Shown here: piece after piece, positions 1-12,406 of the stretch
How positions within the stretch are numbered: the stretch's first letter is position 1
How the letters are laid out: each line of letters begins with the position of its first letter
Assembly: GCA_958450365.1 (NCBI GenBank)
Contig: CAUEEP010000758.1
Coordinates: 695,565-759,564 of the forward strand
Reading direction: 5' to 3'
DNA: 64,000 bases
Source: Mesorhabditis belari
Lineage: Eukaryota > Nematoda > Chromadorea > Rhabditida > Rhabditidae
The notes under the pieces: model-generated
The model's input: only the letters and a program-made list of their open reading frames with translations
What the model was told of the DNA's origin: nothing
Databases searched by the model: none
Made by a program: the position numbers and the translations under genes

Positions 1-275
1 ATAGTACAGAAATAGAAATATCGAAAAAATGAAGGAAGATTGTCACCGGGAAGTATCTGAAAATTCATTTCTTTCTGAAAGTAAAAAGTAAATAAAGTAA
101 TTGATAGAAAAAAGAAAATCTACGAAAGTTTTAAAAGTCAGTCTTAAGAAAACAATGGTTTTTATAGTATTTTGTTATATAAATATATCCGTTTATATTT
201 CTATTAATCATTCAATATTTGCCTAGGTTATCGATCTATTTCTTATCTCTAAACAAAGTTAACTTTTAATATCAA

Positions 276-361
276 TAGCCAGATCCAGCTCCAGATCTAG
301 CTTCAGATCCAGCTTCAGATCCAGCTCCAGATCCAGCTCCAGATCCAGCTCCAGATCCAGA
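276..361. repeat. 12-bp minisatellite
   Basis: About seven imperfect copies of a 12-bp unit close to AGATCCAGCTCC, with single-base variants such as AGATCTAGCTTC. Confidence 0.85.
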
Positions 362-1359
362 TATGATAACTTCTAGTCAACATAAACTATTGATAGATGT
401 CTGTTTGTTATTGAAAATCATTGAAAAACAATCAAATGATGTTTTTTCTTTTTTGAAAACAAAATAAAATTAGAAAGAAAGCTTTCAAATTAAAGTTAAA
501 TAATTTCAAAAAAAATCGAGCATTGTTGTTGCGGTTAGATGAATCGATGAAGGGCATGACGTGGTCAAGAGAAATCGGGGAATGGGAATGGACAAGAGAT
601 CGAAGGAGAGAAGAGAGAGAGAAAGACTCGGGGAAAGAGATTTCTGAATAATATTTCGTTTGGATATTTGAAGAGAGGGGGAGGCTGAGGGGTGAGTGTG
701 CCTCTGACAGATACGAGGCTGACTCGTCCATCCGTCACTCTTGCTAGAGATTTTGAGAAAAGAATTTAGAGACTTTGAATTCTCAAGAAACGTAGAGAAA
801 TTGTCGGTTTAGATAACGTTGGAGAGAACTAGAAAAACAAAGAAAAAGAATAGCTATTGCTGGAATTTTGAGAGATAGAAGTTTGACTGAAAAATGAAGA
901 CAAAAGATCTCGACTAGAGACAAAGAAAGAAAGATTGGAAGGAAAGATTTAAGAGAAGATGGTGAGAGAAGAGAACAGAGTTGCCACGCATCAGTCTTTT
1001 TAGATCAAAGGGATGACTGGATGGAGTGAGTCAGTGTGGGAACGGAGAGGAAAGGAGACGCAGAGGAGATCGCATTCAGTTGCAGAGGAAGGAAGGATGA
1101 AAAGAGAGAGAGAGAGAGAGAGAAAGAAATATTGTAGAAAAGAAATAGTAGATAGCTAGAGTAGTGTCAGAAATTGAAGAAATCAAGAAATATTATAGTT
1201 CTGGAAGAGATTTAGAGCTTGGCGACTGGCCCTCAGCGTCTCTGACTCAACCGCTCACTCACCCCATCCCCTTTCCACCTGAATCACTCTGAATCATGCC
1301 TCTGTTCATCTTTTCCTCAAAGTCTAAACGTTTTTCATTCGATTTCTCTTTTCTTTCCT

Positions 1360-1560
1360 TTCTTTCTTTCCTTCCTTTCCTTCTCTTCCCTTCTTCCCTT
1401 CTTTCCTTCTTCTCCTTCCTTCCTTTCCTTCTCTTCCCTTCTTCCCTTCTTTCCTTCTTCTCCTTCCTTCCTTTCCTTCTCTTCCCTTCTTCCCTTCTTT
1501 CCTTCTCCCCCCTTCCTTCCTTCCCTTCTCTCCCCTTCTTTCCTTTCTTTCTTTCTTTCT
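1360..1560. repeat. 48-bp polypyrimidine minisatellite
   Basis: Strand-asymmetric C/T tract. A unit of about 48 bp repeats roughly three times (same motif at 1381, 1429 and 1477). Both strands stay open for over 90 codons, giving Ser/Phe/Leu-rich or Lys/Glu/Arg-rich translations. This is a composition effect, not a gene. Mirror-repeat polypyrimidine DNA of this sort can form triplex structures (known biophysics, not shown here). Confidence 0.85.
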
Positions 1561-2633
1561 CTTTCCACGTCATCCCTTTCCTTTCCCCTTTCCCCCAACA
1601 CAAACACAAAATTTCTCTAGAAAAACGAAAAGATATTGACAAGAGTAGCCATTCGCCCATCTCTTCCCAATATTTGGCTCACCTCTCGTGCTACTTCTTT
1701 TCTTGTTATTATTGATCAAGGGAATTGAAGAAATGAAACTTTGAATTGGCTTCAAGAATTGTAAACTAATCATGGTCAAGTTACAATCTGCAAATGCCAA
1801 AATTCAATGTCTGCTCAGTGTTCAAACTGTCTCGACCATGTGATTTGATTAATCTAGTGCAAGATTCTCGGAATTGAACAGAAGATAAGCGATGAGTTTT
1901 GGCTGATCTGATAATAGAAAATAGATGTACTTTGTGGTGCAGAAACTTCTTTCTGGCATAACTAAAGTCTGAGGGTAGCCAGGAGATTAGTCTTGAAGCT
2001 CTTGACAGAAAGGGAAAAGAATCGAATGAATTAGAAGCTGATTGTTGATCAAAGTACTTGAGGATCTAAATACAAAATACCAAGTGATCTGAAAAGAAAT
2101 CAAGAAAAGTAAATTTTCCCCATTTCACCGGTCAAGAGCGTCATCAGCAAAAGAGGAAATCTCAAATTTCCGCAAATTTGGAGTCAAATTTGGAGTCAAT
2201 ATTTGGAGCCAAATTTTGATAAACTTTGCAAAAATAGAAAAAAATAGAAAAAAAAAGGGGTAAAAACGAAGAAAAGTCGAAATTTATCGAAATTCTCAGG
2301 AAATTGACCGGATTTGCGGATTTAAAAGAAAGAAAAGCGTGGATTTTTGAAATTTTCAAATAAAAAGTCATTTTGTGTAAGCTCAAAGTACAAGGGAACA
2401 AGTTCAGAAATTGAAATGCTGAGGGGAATTTGGTATCTATTTGCTTTTGCTGATCTATTTGATCAAATACAAGTGAAGAGCACTTTAAATCATCTCAAAA
2501 CAGAAGGAAAAAAATATAAACACATAAATAACGCTTTTATGATATTATGATATTAAAAATGAGTCGAGAGAGAGTAAAAATCTTGAAAACCTTTCTTGAA
2601 AAAGTTTGACGCAAAAGAGCCAGTGCTGGTGTA

Positions 2634-2895
2634 TCCAGTGGCTTTAAGATCCAGAGTATCCAGTGGCTCCAGAGTATCCAGTGGCTTTAAGTTTGGATTC
2701 TAATCAGTTGAGAGTATCCAGTGGCTTTAAGTTTGGATTCTAATCAGTTGAGAGTATCCAGTGGCTTTAAGTTTGGATTCTAATCAGTTGAGAGTATCCA
2801 GTGGCTTTAAGTTTGGATTCTAATCAGTTGAGAGTATCCAGTGGCTTTAAGTTTGGATTCTAATCAGTTGAGAGTATCCAGTGGCTTTAAGTTTA
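2634..2895. repeat. 40-bp minisatellite
   Basis: Five near-identical 40-bp units contain GTATCCAGTGGCTTTAAG and follow two shorter partial copies. The units are directly adjacent with no spacers, so this is a tandem repeat and not a CRISPR array. Confidence 0.9.
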
Positions 2896-3307
2896 CCGTA
2901 AAAGCAGTCAGATAAAAAGTAAGCCGAAAAATTGTTCTTTAAACAGCCAATAAACTAAAAATTGTTCTTTAAACAGCCAATAAACTAGAAATAAAGCATT
3001 CCATTACTGATTTCATTACTGATACTTAAATGATGTTATGATATAAAAAATGAGTCGAGAGAGAGTGAAAATCTTGAAAACCTTTCCGAATCGTTATTTT
3101 AAAAGCATCAGAACAATAAGAATTGATCTAGATAATAAAATAACGAAAGAAAAAACAAAGAAAAAATTCTAAAGTGGAAAAAATGTCACAAGTTATAAGA
3201 GGTTTAAAATTTTGATTAACTAATAAAGTTTTTTTCGAAAATCGGGGTTTTTACAAAGAGAAAACTGTAAGATTTTCAAACTTTACTTGGCCTAAACTAA
3301 AATATTA

Positions 3308-3440
3308 TCGTATTTTCTGTAATACTACTATTTTACTACTATGCGTACTACTATTACTATTTTTTCTACTGCGTACTACTTCAACCCCCCTCCTGCCTGC
3401 CCGACTATTACAGACTGCAATACTATTACAGAAAATACGG
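3308..3440. mobile_element. Short MITE, CCGTA-type ends
   Basis: Terminal inverted repeats: the left end reads CGTATTTTCTGTAATACTA, and the right end is its inverse, TATTACAGAAAATACGG. TA dinucleotides flank both ends (3306-3307 and 3441-3442), as expected for Tc1/mariner-type insertion. The interior is short and C/T-rich with no coding capacity. The ends resemble four other MITE families in this window. Confidence 0.6.
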
Positions 3441-3524
3441 TAATTGAAACCTAAAATATTAATTAAAATCTCTACTCCTTTCTAAACTTTGATATAAACT
3501 TTTTCTAGAATATCGTCAAAAGCC

Positions 3525-3613
3525 GTAGCCGTTCGAGCCGACCGGATAGGAGTCTTGTCTTCTAGTCTGTAAGGTTCGACTAGAAGACAAAGGTTCGATC
3601 CCAGTGGCCAGAA
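3525..3613 (+). repeat. tRNA-like fragment with long hairpin
   Basis: A B-box-like GGTTCGATCCC occurs near 3593. It is preceded by a 13-bp perfect inverted repeat (TTGTCTTCTAGTC and its complement) around a loop of about 10 nt. No complete cloverleaf can be drawn. Probably a degenerate tRNA-derived repeat; a functional tRNA is unlikely. Confidence 0.4.
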
Positions 3614-4873
3614 AGATTCATTCTTTTTCCTCATCATTATGGGTTTCTTTTTCTTAACAACACTTAGGTAATAGGGGTAACTAAAGGAAAAATTGCCTCC
3701 ATTTTGTTGTAATTCATTAATCGTTTCGAATAAATCGAATTAAAAAATGTTTTTGAAGATTAACGAGATTTCAATTAATATTTAATCATTCAAAAATGAG
3801 AGAGCGGGAAAAGAAAAGTGACAAAATTGCCATAGAAAATAAAAATGAAAAATTTGAAATCAAAATTTTCGAAATTCTAAGAATTTAAAAATTTCTCCAT
3901 AAATTTGTCCATAAATTTGTCCATGAAATTTGTTCATAAAATTTCCCTAGATTTTCCCCTGATTGATCTGGGAATTCGTTTAGTCAATGAAAATGAGCGA
4001 AAATTTTCATTGAAACAATCAAAATTGAAAGGAAAACGAATCAAATATGAAAATGAACTTAAAAGTAATCAAAAAAAAAAAAAATCTATATAAATCTATC
4101 AATTTATATCAAATTTTTCGGGTATTTCGGGTAATTCTAATTCTAATAAAAGCAACGATGAGTTGATTCCATTTCAACCATGAGTTGATTCCATACCTCG
4201 AGTTATAGACCATCTGAGGTGATTGGCTCTTCCAGCTAGGGAGTTCAACTTTGACTCAAGTTTTCTCGATGTTCTTACACTAAAGTTTACCAAGTAAGTT
4301 GTAGTTTTCTATAACCAAATTTCATAAGGATCATTTTAAGATCTATCCCGAGTCCCAGCCTGAGCTAGATGCTTTTCTTTTGCACTTGTGTGCTTTCTCG
4401 AGCTTCTCGCTTCCTCTAAAGCATGCTCAATTCCCGTAATCCACCATTGAGATTTGATAACTGAATCAGGAGTACAGTGACCAAGTCACAAATTGTTTTA
4501 TATGTATATAGATACTTTATTGAGGACTTGAAATAAAGGGAGCTAGATTTAAGATTAGATTAATACACATCAATTCATACACAATACAAAAAGGACCGAT
4601 AAAAAGCAACACGATATAATGTATTTAATATATGGGTAGCACAGATAACGTCAAGAATCCACTAGAGCTTCAAGAGCAAGATCATCTACAGATAATTGAA
4701 AGGTTTCGAGACTATTGGAGTCTCTCAAAAAGTTATACACAACTCTCGAGAGTCGATTCCAAATTCTGACATTTTTTTTATTGGAAAAGAGTTATACACA
4801 AAATTATTAGAGGTGACTGGAATATTCTAAAAAGAAAGATTTAAGGTAAAAAGCTCCCTTTATTTCAAGTCCC

Positions 4874-5537
4874 AGTGTCGAGAAAAAACTCGTTCAAACT
4901 ACGCAACACTCCGCACCGTCATTATGGGCGGTGGGGTAATATTACAGTATTTACGGTAAGCATAATAAATCATTAAAAACATCTTTTATCATAGTGGAAC
5001 ACCATAAAGTTCTCAACTCTGATCTCTAATTCTCTTCTCTTCTCTTCTATCAAATTGCCGTCTCGAAAAGAATTGGTGTGCGAGAAAGTTTCGAGAAATT
5101 CTAAAACTCGGAAGCTTGTTAAAAAAAAATAGAAATATGTGAACGAATGTGTGTCATTTGCACATTTCTATGCATGTAGGGATGGGGGTAGAAAATGAAT
5201 CTGAAAGGAAAAAGAAGAAAAAAAAGAGAGAAAAGGAAAGGAAAGGAAAAGAAAAGGAAAAAGATATTGATCTTTTTGCATATCCGGGGCTTTAGGAGAT
5301 GAATTGAGTGAGGAAAATGGGGGGAAAAAAGAAGCGCAACAAATTCTTTTCGAGACGGCAATTTGATAGAAGAGAAGAGAATTAGAGATCAGAATTGAGA
5401 ACTTTATGGTGTTCCACTATGATAAAAGATGTTTATAATGATTTATTATGCTTACCGTAAATACTGTAATATTACCCCACCGCCCATAATGACGGTGCGG
5501 AGTGTTGCGTAGTTTGAACGAGTTTTTTCTCGACACT
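4874..5537. repeat. Large inverted repeat (about 200-bp arms)
   Basis: The left arm, about 4874-5072, is nearly the exact inverse of the right arm, about 5342-5537, with about 270 bp between them. The outer part of each arm is one half of the 266-bp MITE described at 5455-5720; the inner part is ordinary flank. The structure therefore arose by inverted duplication of half a MITE plus its neighbour DNA. Confidence 0.85.
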
Positions 5538-5720
5538 GGTTTATGCTACAATATTCGTTTAGGTATCAAAAAATAGCTGAGATTCAGGGCTATTTTTTGA
5601 TACCAAAGACACATTTTTTGAAAGTACGGGTGCTTTGAAAAAGGCTTAGCTAAATACTAAAAAAAATTTGCGACTACGCGACTGTACAAGGGCGGTGGGG
5701 TACTATTACAAAATTTACGG
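5455..5720 (-). mobile_element. 266-bp MITE, copy 1 (inverted)
   Basis: Ends CCGTAAATACTGTAATA at the left and its inverse at the right; TA flanks at 5453-5454 and 5721-5722. It matches the copies at 35316 and 42399 in reverse orientation and has exactly the same length (266 bp). The centre contains an internal palindrome around TATCAAAAAATAGCTGA. No coding sequence is present. Confidence 0.85.
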
Positions 5721-5936
5721 TATATTATTGAGCTGTTTGAAGAGCTTCCTTTGAAATTGCTTTCTAATCTTTTAATCTAATTGAGAAAAAGATATGCAAT
5801 ACTAGATTCAGATCAAATCCAGTTCAATCGGGATCTCATCTAAAGCCTTTATTAAAGCAAAATGATAAGAATGTTATGCGTATTTTGCCTTAAATATCTT
5901 TAGATCTTATATTTTTTTAGATATATAATTGACTCT

Positions 5937-6574
5937 ATAACAGAACTCTAGATAGCTCTATAAAGCTCTATAAAACTCTATAAACCTCTATAAACCTCTA
6001 TATAGCTCTATAAACCTCTATATAGCTCTATAAAACTCTATAAACCTCTATAAACCTCTATATAGCTCTATAAACCTCTATATAGCTCTATAAAACTCTA
6101 TAAACCTCTATAAACCTCTATATAGCTCTATAAACCTCTATATAGCTCTATAAACCTCTATATAGCTCTATAAAGCTCTATAAACCTCTATATAGCTCTA
6201 TAAAGCTCTATATAGCTCTATAAAGCTCTATAAACCTCTATATAGCTCTATAAAGCTCTATAAACCTCTATATAGCTCTATAAAGCTCTATAAACCTCTA
6301 TATAGCTCTATAAACCTCTATATAGCTCTATAAACCTCTATATAGCTCTATAAAGCTCTATATAGCTCTATAAAGCTCTATAAACCTCTATATAGCTCTA
6401 TAAACCTCTATATAGCTCTATAAACCTCTATATAGCTCTATAAAGCTCTATATAGCTCTATAAAGCTCTATAAACCTCTATATAGCTCTATAAACCTCTA
6501 TATAGCTCTATAAACCTCTATATAGCTCTATAAAGCTCTATATAGCTCTATAAAGCTCTATAAACCTCTATATA
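5937..6574. repeat. 10-bp satellite-like array
   Basis: More than 60 decamers of the type CTCTATAAAC, CTCTATATAG and CTCTATAAAG follow each other in phase. The three variants are arranged in higher-order blocks, which suggests repeated segmental duplication inside the array. Confidence 0.95.
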
Positions 6575-7683
6575 ATGGAATGGAAATTTTAATCCCAACC
6601 GACGCTAAGTTAGAGAAAACGGCACTCTATGTAACGGAAAATTTTTTTTTTGATCAATTCCATTCCGTTGAGAGAGTTTACTGGACTTTTTAAATCTTGA
6701 ATTGCTTTGAATCTGAATGCTTATGAAAATCTGAAAAGCAACTTGTTTCCAAAGGGAAAACTCACGAGAAATCTTGACTTGTGATTGTTGATTGGAAACA
6801 ATCTACCTGCCTTGAGTGTTCCTAAGCTTCTATATGGAAAATAAAGTATCATCAAAACTCCAGAAAGAATCAAAATTGTGAGCAAATCTACTTGAGAGTG
6901 TCAGTGTCATTTTAGGGATTTCAAGAGACAGGACTAGACATGGCAAAAATTCCAGCCCGAACCTAATTCCACCTTCGTTTTCTCAGCCATCTCTTGGCCA
7001 ATTGCTCTGAAATTTTGTCTACAAAAAGAAATCGACATTTTCAGCTTTCAGAAATCAAGAAAAGACTATAGTTTTAGATAACAAAGACTTAGAATAGCTT
7101 CTTTCGTCAGCGCCTTCTTTAGAGAGTGATTCTTCGTTCTTGCAACACAGCTTCCTATTAGAGATCCGAGAGCTTTTCACAATCAAAGAGAACTCTAAAA
7201 AGAAAAGAAACTTGTAATTTGGCCAATCCCAGCGATTTTTTTTCTTTCAGGATTCCCCAGGAGAGTCGAAATAACGAGTCCTTTTTTTTTACGGCCAATT
7301 GGCTTCCCTGAGATTTTCCCCCAAAAATTGGGGATCAAGTCGGGCAAGGAAAGAGAAAAAACATAAATGCTCAATTAGTCTTCTTTCTTTTTTTTGCTAA
7401 ATATTGGATATTCTCTAGGGATTTGTGAGCAGATCTCTAACTACAACACTCGTTGATCAGGTCAAAGATTACAATTTGAGCTAGAATTTGCGGAAAGAAA
7501 ATGGAGGTACAATGGTAAGGAAGAAAAAACGTTAAATCACTAATCTTTTTTTCTTGGAAACTTTAAGATAAACGAGTTACAAGAGTTAAAAGGGAAAAAG
7601 GAGAGTTTCCCTCATTTATCTTAAATAATTTTAAATAAATGATTTAAAAGGGAAAAAGGAGAGTTTCCCTTTTAACTCATTTA

Positions 7684-7966
7684 CCGTATTTTCTTTAATA
7701 GTACCTGATAGTAATAGTACTAATAGTAATAGTAATAGTAATAGTAATAGTAATAGTAGTGCACCCTGAGCGTCGCCTAAATGCCTCGAAATCTCGAGAA
7801 CCGCTTATCAGAACCTATCGATGTGGGGTCGGAAAATGTAGCTGACAATGAGATCTATTGGGGGATTTGAGTGTTGAGCTTCTGGGAAAACTTGGAAACT
7901 GTAAAATAGTCATCAACTCGGCTTAGGCTTAGGCTCAGGGGTGCACTACTATTAGAGAAAATGCGG
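7684..7966. mobile_element. MITE, GTGCACC subfamily, copy 1
   Basis: TA-flanked element with ends CCGTATTTTCTTTAATAGTA and AGAGAAAATGCGG. The body is shared with the element at 8091-8309 (for example ATCAGAACCTATCGATGTGG). An AATAGT microsatellite has expanded just inside the left end (about 7710-7757), making this copy longer than its neighbour. Confidence 0.75.
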
Positions 7967-8016
7967 TATTTAAATACCCGTAAAATTTTAAAGTGATCTT
8001 GTGATCTTGTCTTATC

Positions 8017-8086
8017 GTGCCAGCGTGATTGAACCCTCGACCATCCGCTTAAGAGACAATTCCTTAACGAATCGGCCAGCTGGCCA
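8017..8086 (-). repeat. Degenerate Leu-type tRNA sequence
   Basis: On the minus strand GCCAGC and GCTGGC can pair as an acceptor stem. They enclose a D-arm-like GGCCGATTCGTTAAG, a TTAAG anticodon-loop-like segment and a B-box-like GGTTCAATCAC. The T-stem does not pair properly, so this is a tRNA pseudogene or SINE head rather than a working tRNA. It sits exactly between two copies of one MITE family. Confidence 0.5.
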
Positions 8087-8090
8087 AGTA

Positions 8091-8309
8091 CCATATTTTC
8101 TCTAATAGTAGTGCACCTTAAGCTTCGTTTAAATCCCTCAAAATCTCGAGAACCACTTATCAGAACCTATCGATGTGGGATCGGAAAATATAGCTGACGA
8201 TGAGATCTAGTGGGGGGATTTGAGTGTTGAGCTTCTGGGAAGACTTGGAAACCGTAAAATAGTCACCAACTTGGCTCACCTGGGTGCAATACTATTAGAG
8301 GAAATACGG
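8091..8309. mobile_element. MITE, GTGCACC subfamily, copy 2
   Basis: Ends CCATATTTTCTCTAATAGTA and ATTAGAGGAAATACGG; flanking TA at 8089-8090 and 8310-8311. It is directly repeated relative to the copy at 7684-7966 and shares most of its body. Confidence 0.75.
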
Positions 8310-8597
8310 TATCTTAAAGTTTGGAATCGAATTTGGAAATTTGGTGGGTTATCAGAGTTTGCGAAAGCGCGTGACAGAAATCACCGGAAGTATTCATGGA
8401 AAAAAGATTGTAGCAAGATTTAAAGAAAAGATACTGAAAAGAAAGACAAAAGGAATTATGAAAATGAAAATGTAAATGAAAATAGGTGTAAAGGTGGCAA
8501 GTAGATATTTTGCTTCAAGCGCTATCTTTTGATATTAAAGTGCAAATTTTTTATCGAAGCAGCGCGGAAAAACGAGCGCAACAAACTGTTGAAAGTT

Positions 8598-8668
8598 TCA
8601 AACCTTTCTGTTGAAAAACTACGCGACTGTACAAGTAAAGCGCTACTATTACAAGCTTTACGGTAGCA
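8598..8668. mobile_element. Fragment of the 266-bp MITE family
   Basis: Contains CTACGCGACTGTACAAG followed after a short stretch by CTATTACAAGCTTTACGGTA. This matches one terminal portion of the 266-bp MITE; the other end is missing or unrecognisable. Confidence 0.55.
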
Positions 8669-9295
8669 TGTTTGAAAATGGATTAGAAAAAAGCCAAGCA
8701 GAAGCTTATAGAAGCTTATAGAAAGCTTTTTTAAGCTCAAATCAAGCCAATTGGAAAGCTTCAGAAAGGTTTGAGACATTTGAGAACAAAGTACAAAGCT
8801 AACTTTGATGACCATCGAAAACTTTAAAATTTACCTCATCGATTCAGGTGCAAGCTCAATGAGCAAATCATCATGGATTTGGTAATACTCTAAAAATATC
8901 TTCTACACAAAGGGCGCCTTTTCTTTGAGAGGGATTTCCTGGGGATTATTCGATGGAGTCAAAATCGCAACATAATCAGTGAAGAAAAGAGGTAATTCTT
9001 TGCTTTTTTTTCGATATTCACATGGGATTTGTGAAGAGATTAACGACAAAAATTTTCTCGCCTTTTTTTCGGAGAATCCGAAAGAGAAAGGGAAAGATTC
9101 TTTGCTATGGTAACCGCTTTTTTTTTGGTTCAGAAGGGGGAAATGACCGATCAGCCCTTTTCTTCAAATTCGCGGCATTCGTGAGGGGTGAGATATGAGA
9201 AAAATGAGAGGAAATTAAAAGGAAAAAGGTAGAATTTTGAATTTTAGGGATTTTTTGAAACAATCCATGGGTTAGTGCCAATTAGATGCGCATTT

Positions 9296-9655
9296 AGAAT
9301 GTACTCTGAGTATTTTAGTGTTCAAACAGTAGTTTCCCATCAATTGCTTTCTAGAGTTTATAAGCCAGGCTAGAAGCTAGATAATTTACGCATCCAGGAG
9401 AAGACTTTCAAATAAGTTCTCTATAGTTCTTGAAATATTCGAGTTCTCTAAGGCTTAGACGATAAAATTCGAGTATTAGTAAAGTGTTAGGCGAAATCTA
9501 ACCAAATAAAGCCAAACAAAGCCAAGCTTTTCAACCCAATAACACTATATACTGTACTGAATGTCCCTAGGTTTAGAATGTACTCGGAGTATTTTAGTGT
9601 TCAAACAGTAGTTTCCCATCAATTGCTTTCTAGAGTTTGTAAGCCAGGCTAGCCA
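9296..9655. repeat. Direct duplication of about 80 bp
   Basis: The segment at about 9296-9378 recurs at about 9577-9655 with two or three differences; both contain CAAACAGTAGTTTCCCATCA. The spacing is about 280 bp. Confidence 0.85.
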
Positions 9656-10171
9656 GGCTTTACGCATTCAAGAGAAGACTTTCAAATAGGGATTTGTTTT
9701 TTGTAGGCTTAAATCTAAGCCTTAAATCTAGCATCAAAATCGGCATCAAAAATCGTAAAGTTTTCTCAAATTGATGAACTTTTTGAGCCTTTCAGCGACT
9801 ACACCTGTGCGATCAAAAAAGCACCACAATTAGATGGGAAAAGCCGGGAAAAGAGGCCATCAAGAAGCGATCTTTTTGAGTTGATCTTTTAAAGGGTAAT
9901 TAGGCAAACAAAAATGACTGCGTAGAAATAGTAAATGTTTTTCTTTGAAAGAAATCTGTTTTCACTAGCAAACGCACACCAGAAGGTGTCACACTTCATC
10001 TGTCACACATCTGTCACACTCGCAAGGAACACATTTCAGTTCCGACAACGAAACAGATTCAAAGTCAAAGTTCTTTATGAGAGCATAAAACTGTTTAAAC
10101 ATAAAACCATAAAAACTGTTTTCTGTTTTCTTGTCGGGACTAAAGTGTGCGTTTCTTGGGAGTAAGTACGG

Positions 10172-10920
10172 CGAAATACGGCGAGTACGATGGTGCTTTC
10201 GGATTTTGATAAGAATCGTTATTTTTCGAGAAAAACAACTTTAAAATTTCGGCGTCTACTCGAAAACGAGGCATTTCTCTAAAAAAGGACTCCTTTCGGG
10301 CAGACGAAATGTATCCTTGTGGTCGCATCCCTGGTTCGGACCCGGTCAGCCCCATTGCTTTTTTTCCAAACTTTGTATTTTATATATTTCAAAGATTATA
10401 GAACGTTTAACGTCATTATACTGCTTATACGTCGATCCATTCGAGTCAATTTAATGCTCCCCTTGAGATATGTTTTTTTTAGAAATTGTATTTCTGATTG
10501 TGATATTGTCTCATTGCGAAAAACTATGCTTTAATCATTTTGTAAAGGAATTTCATCTTTGTTGTTTGATATTTTTGATTGATTTTTTGTGTTGGCTTCT
10601 GGATTTATGGATAAAATTGTTGAAGAATGGCGAAAAAAAATAAATTTTGAAAGTTCTATAATCTTTGAAATATATGAAATACAAATTTTGGAAAAAAAGC
10701 CAAAAAAAATGGCGCCGGTCGGGACCGAACCAGGGACGCAAGGGCGAGAGGCGAGGACTCTACCCGCTGACCACGGGAAGACCTTTCACCTGCCTGAAGG
10801 AAGTCCTTTTATAGGGGCGCGTTTCGTTTTTGAGTAGACGCCGAAATTTTAAAGCGGTTTTCCTCAAAAACTAGCAATCCTTATCAAAATCCGAAAGCAC
10901 CATCGTACTCGCCGTATTCG
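10172..10920. mobile_element. Fold-back element with tRNA-like arms
   Basis: The left arm, from 10172 to about 10412, is the inverse of the right arm, from about 10650 to 10920; for example GGCGAGTACGATGGTGCTTT is inverted at the far end. About 240 bp of unrelated sequence lies between. Both arms carry a B-box-like CTGGTTCGG segment, and the right arm keeps a longer tRNA-like stretch. It looks like a tRNA-derived repeat present as an inverted pair. Confidence 0.75.
10711..10783 (-). repeat. tRNA-like sequence, Glu-type arm
   Basis: The minus strand reads like a 73-nt tRNA skeleton: a D-arm-like GTGGTCAGCGGGTAGAG, a CTCGCCTCTCGC anticodon-arm-like segment and a T-arm CTGGTTCGGTCCCG. The outer seven bases at each end do not pair, so it is not a functional tRNA. 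It lies within the right arm of the fold-back element. Confidence 0.5.
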
Positions 10921-12406
10921 ATAGGTGTTTGCATCCAATTTGGTGCCGAAATCTCATGATCACTTCTGACCATTCCCTTGTAATTTCGGGCGTAAAGGTT
11001 GGCTGAAAGTATTATCTTGAAAGTTGAAAGTTTAAACTATCAAGAGTCAATACTTCAAAAAATACTGAGGTTTACTCATCTAAGAATGTTTAGTGCGAAA
11101 AATGCTGAGGTTTACTCATCTTCAAAAATCACTTTTCAATTTGTCATCGGAATGTTTAGTGCGAAAAAATTGGGGTGAACGCAAAATTAAAAAAGAAAAA
11201 CGAAAGAGTTTATTCGATCAGAAAAATTGGGTGGAAAGGGGGATGAGATAAAAGATAAAACTTGTGGTGATGAGTGAGCGAAAAATCGGCGCATTCGGCG
11301 GAGTTTTGATAAGGAAAACTAAAAAAAAAAAAAAGAAAATGGAAGGGTGTCTCTTGATTGAAAATCTTGAGACAAATAAGTTGATTGGGTGAAAGGAGCA
11401 ATTAGCAATTAGCAAAATGGATTTTGGTGAGAATATTGGCGATGTACAAGTGGTAAGCTTAATGAAAACTTTCAATTTTCCCTTGAGAATGGTTTTTGAG
11501 TGGGAAAGTTACCGTAATCTCTTCAATAAACAAAAAAAATTACGGTTATTTAAGAAAATTGGCATTTTTTAGGTAAGGTAGATTTAGAATGAGTGTCACT
11601 TACGGTAACTCTCAATAAGCCTTAGTTTACAGTAGTTCTAATAAGCTTTAGATAATACTCTTAATGAGCTTTTGGTTACGGTAGCTCTTAAAGCTCTCGA
11701 CGAGCACTGGGCATGGCTTGTCCAATCATTTCCCAGTTTACGGTAGCTTCATGCCACTGTATCCTTGCTTTGAATAGCGAAAGTAATCGGTTTTTGTTCG
11801 TATTTGTAGTCGAACATTTAGATTACTCATCAAAGGTCGAGCTACAGTACGAAAAGCAAAACAATACGTTCTTCAATTCGCTTCAATTCAATTTTAGTGA
11901 ATGAACTTTCCCGAAAAGAGTAGCAGTGAGTCAGCAAATTGAAAGGAAATTTTCAAAGTTTTCCGAGAGATTCACCGAAAATCGGAGCGCCGTTTTCAAA
12001 AAATTTCAGGCAGAATGGGGTGAAAAGATAAGGGAACGGATAAAAAATTTGGGTGAAATGAGGAGAGAAATGAGGCGAGTGGGTGACTAGGCGACAAATC
12101 GAGGTGACGTCTTTTCGATTGGAAAACGATCGGGTAAAGGAACGAAAAACACAAGAATCACAAAATTTCCAGTGACTTTCATCATTAACCCTCGGATGCG
12201 TTCACTTTTTTTTTGCATTGTCTCATTCTTTTTCATTCATTCATACGTTGACCAATCACTTATAAAGCAAAACAAAAAAAGAAGTAGCACAAGTAATAAA
12301 GAAAAGAGATAAGTGGACGAGTATCGACAATGAAAGACCGTAGACAAGAGATTATTGATCAAAAAAGTAAGTAAAAAAGTGTTTTTCTAAAAAAACAAAA
12401 AGTCTG

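Noticed and set aside
1296..1715. 139-codon open frame and long antisense frames
   Set aside because: They fall in the polypyrimidine minisatellite; all frames are open because of composition.
2634..2895. Possible CRISPR array
   Set aside because: 40-bp units are contiguous with no spacers and the sequence is clearly eukaryotic; it is a minisatellite.
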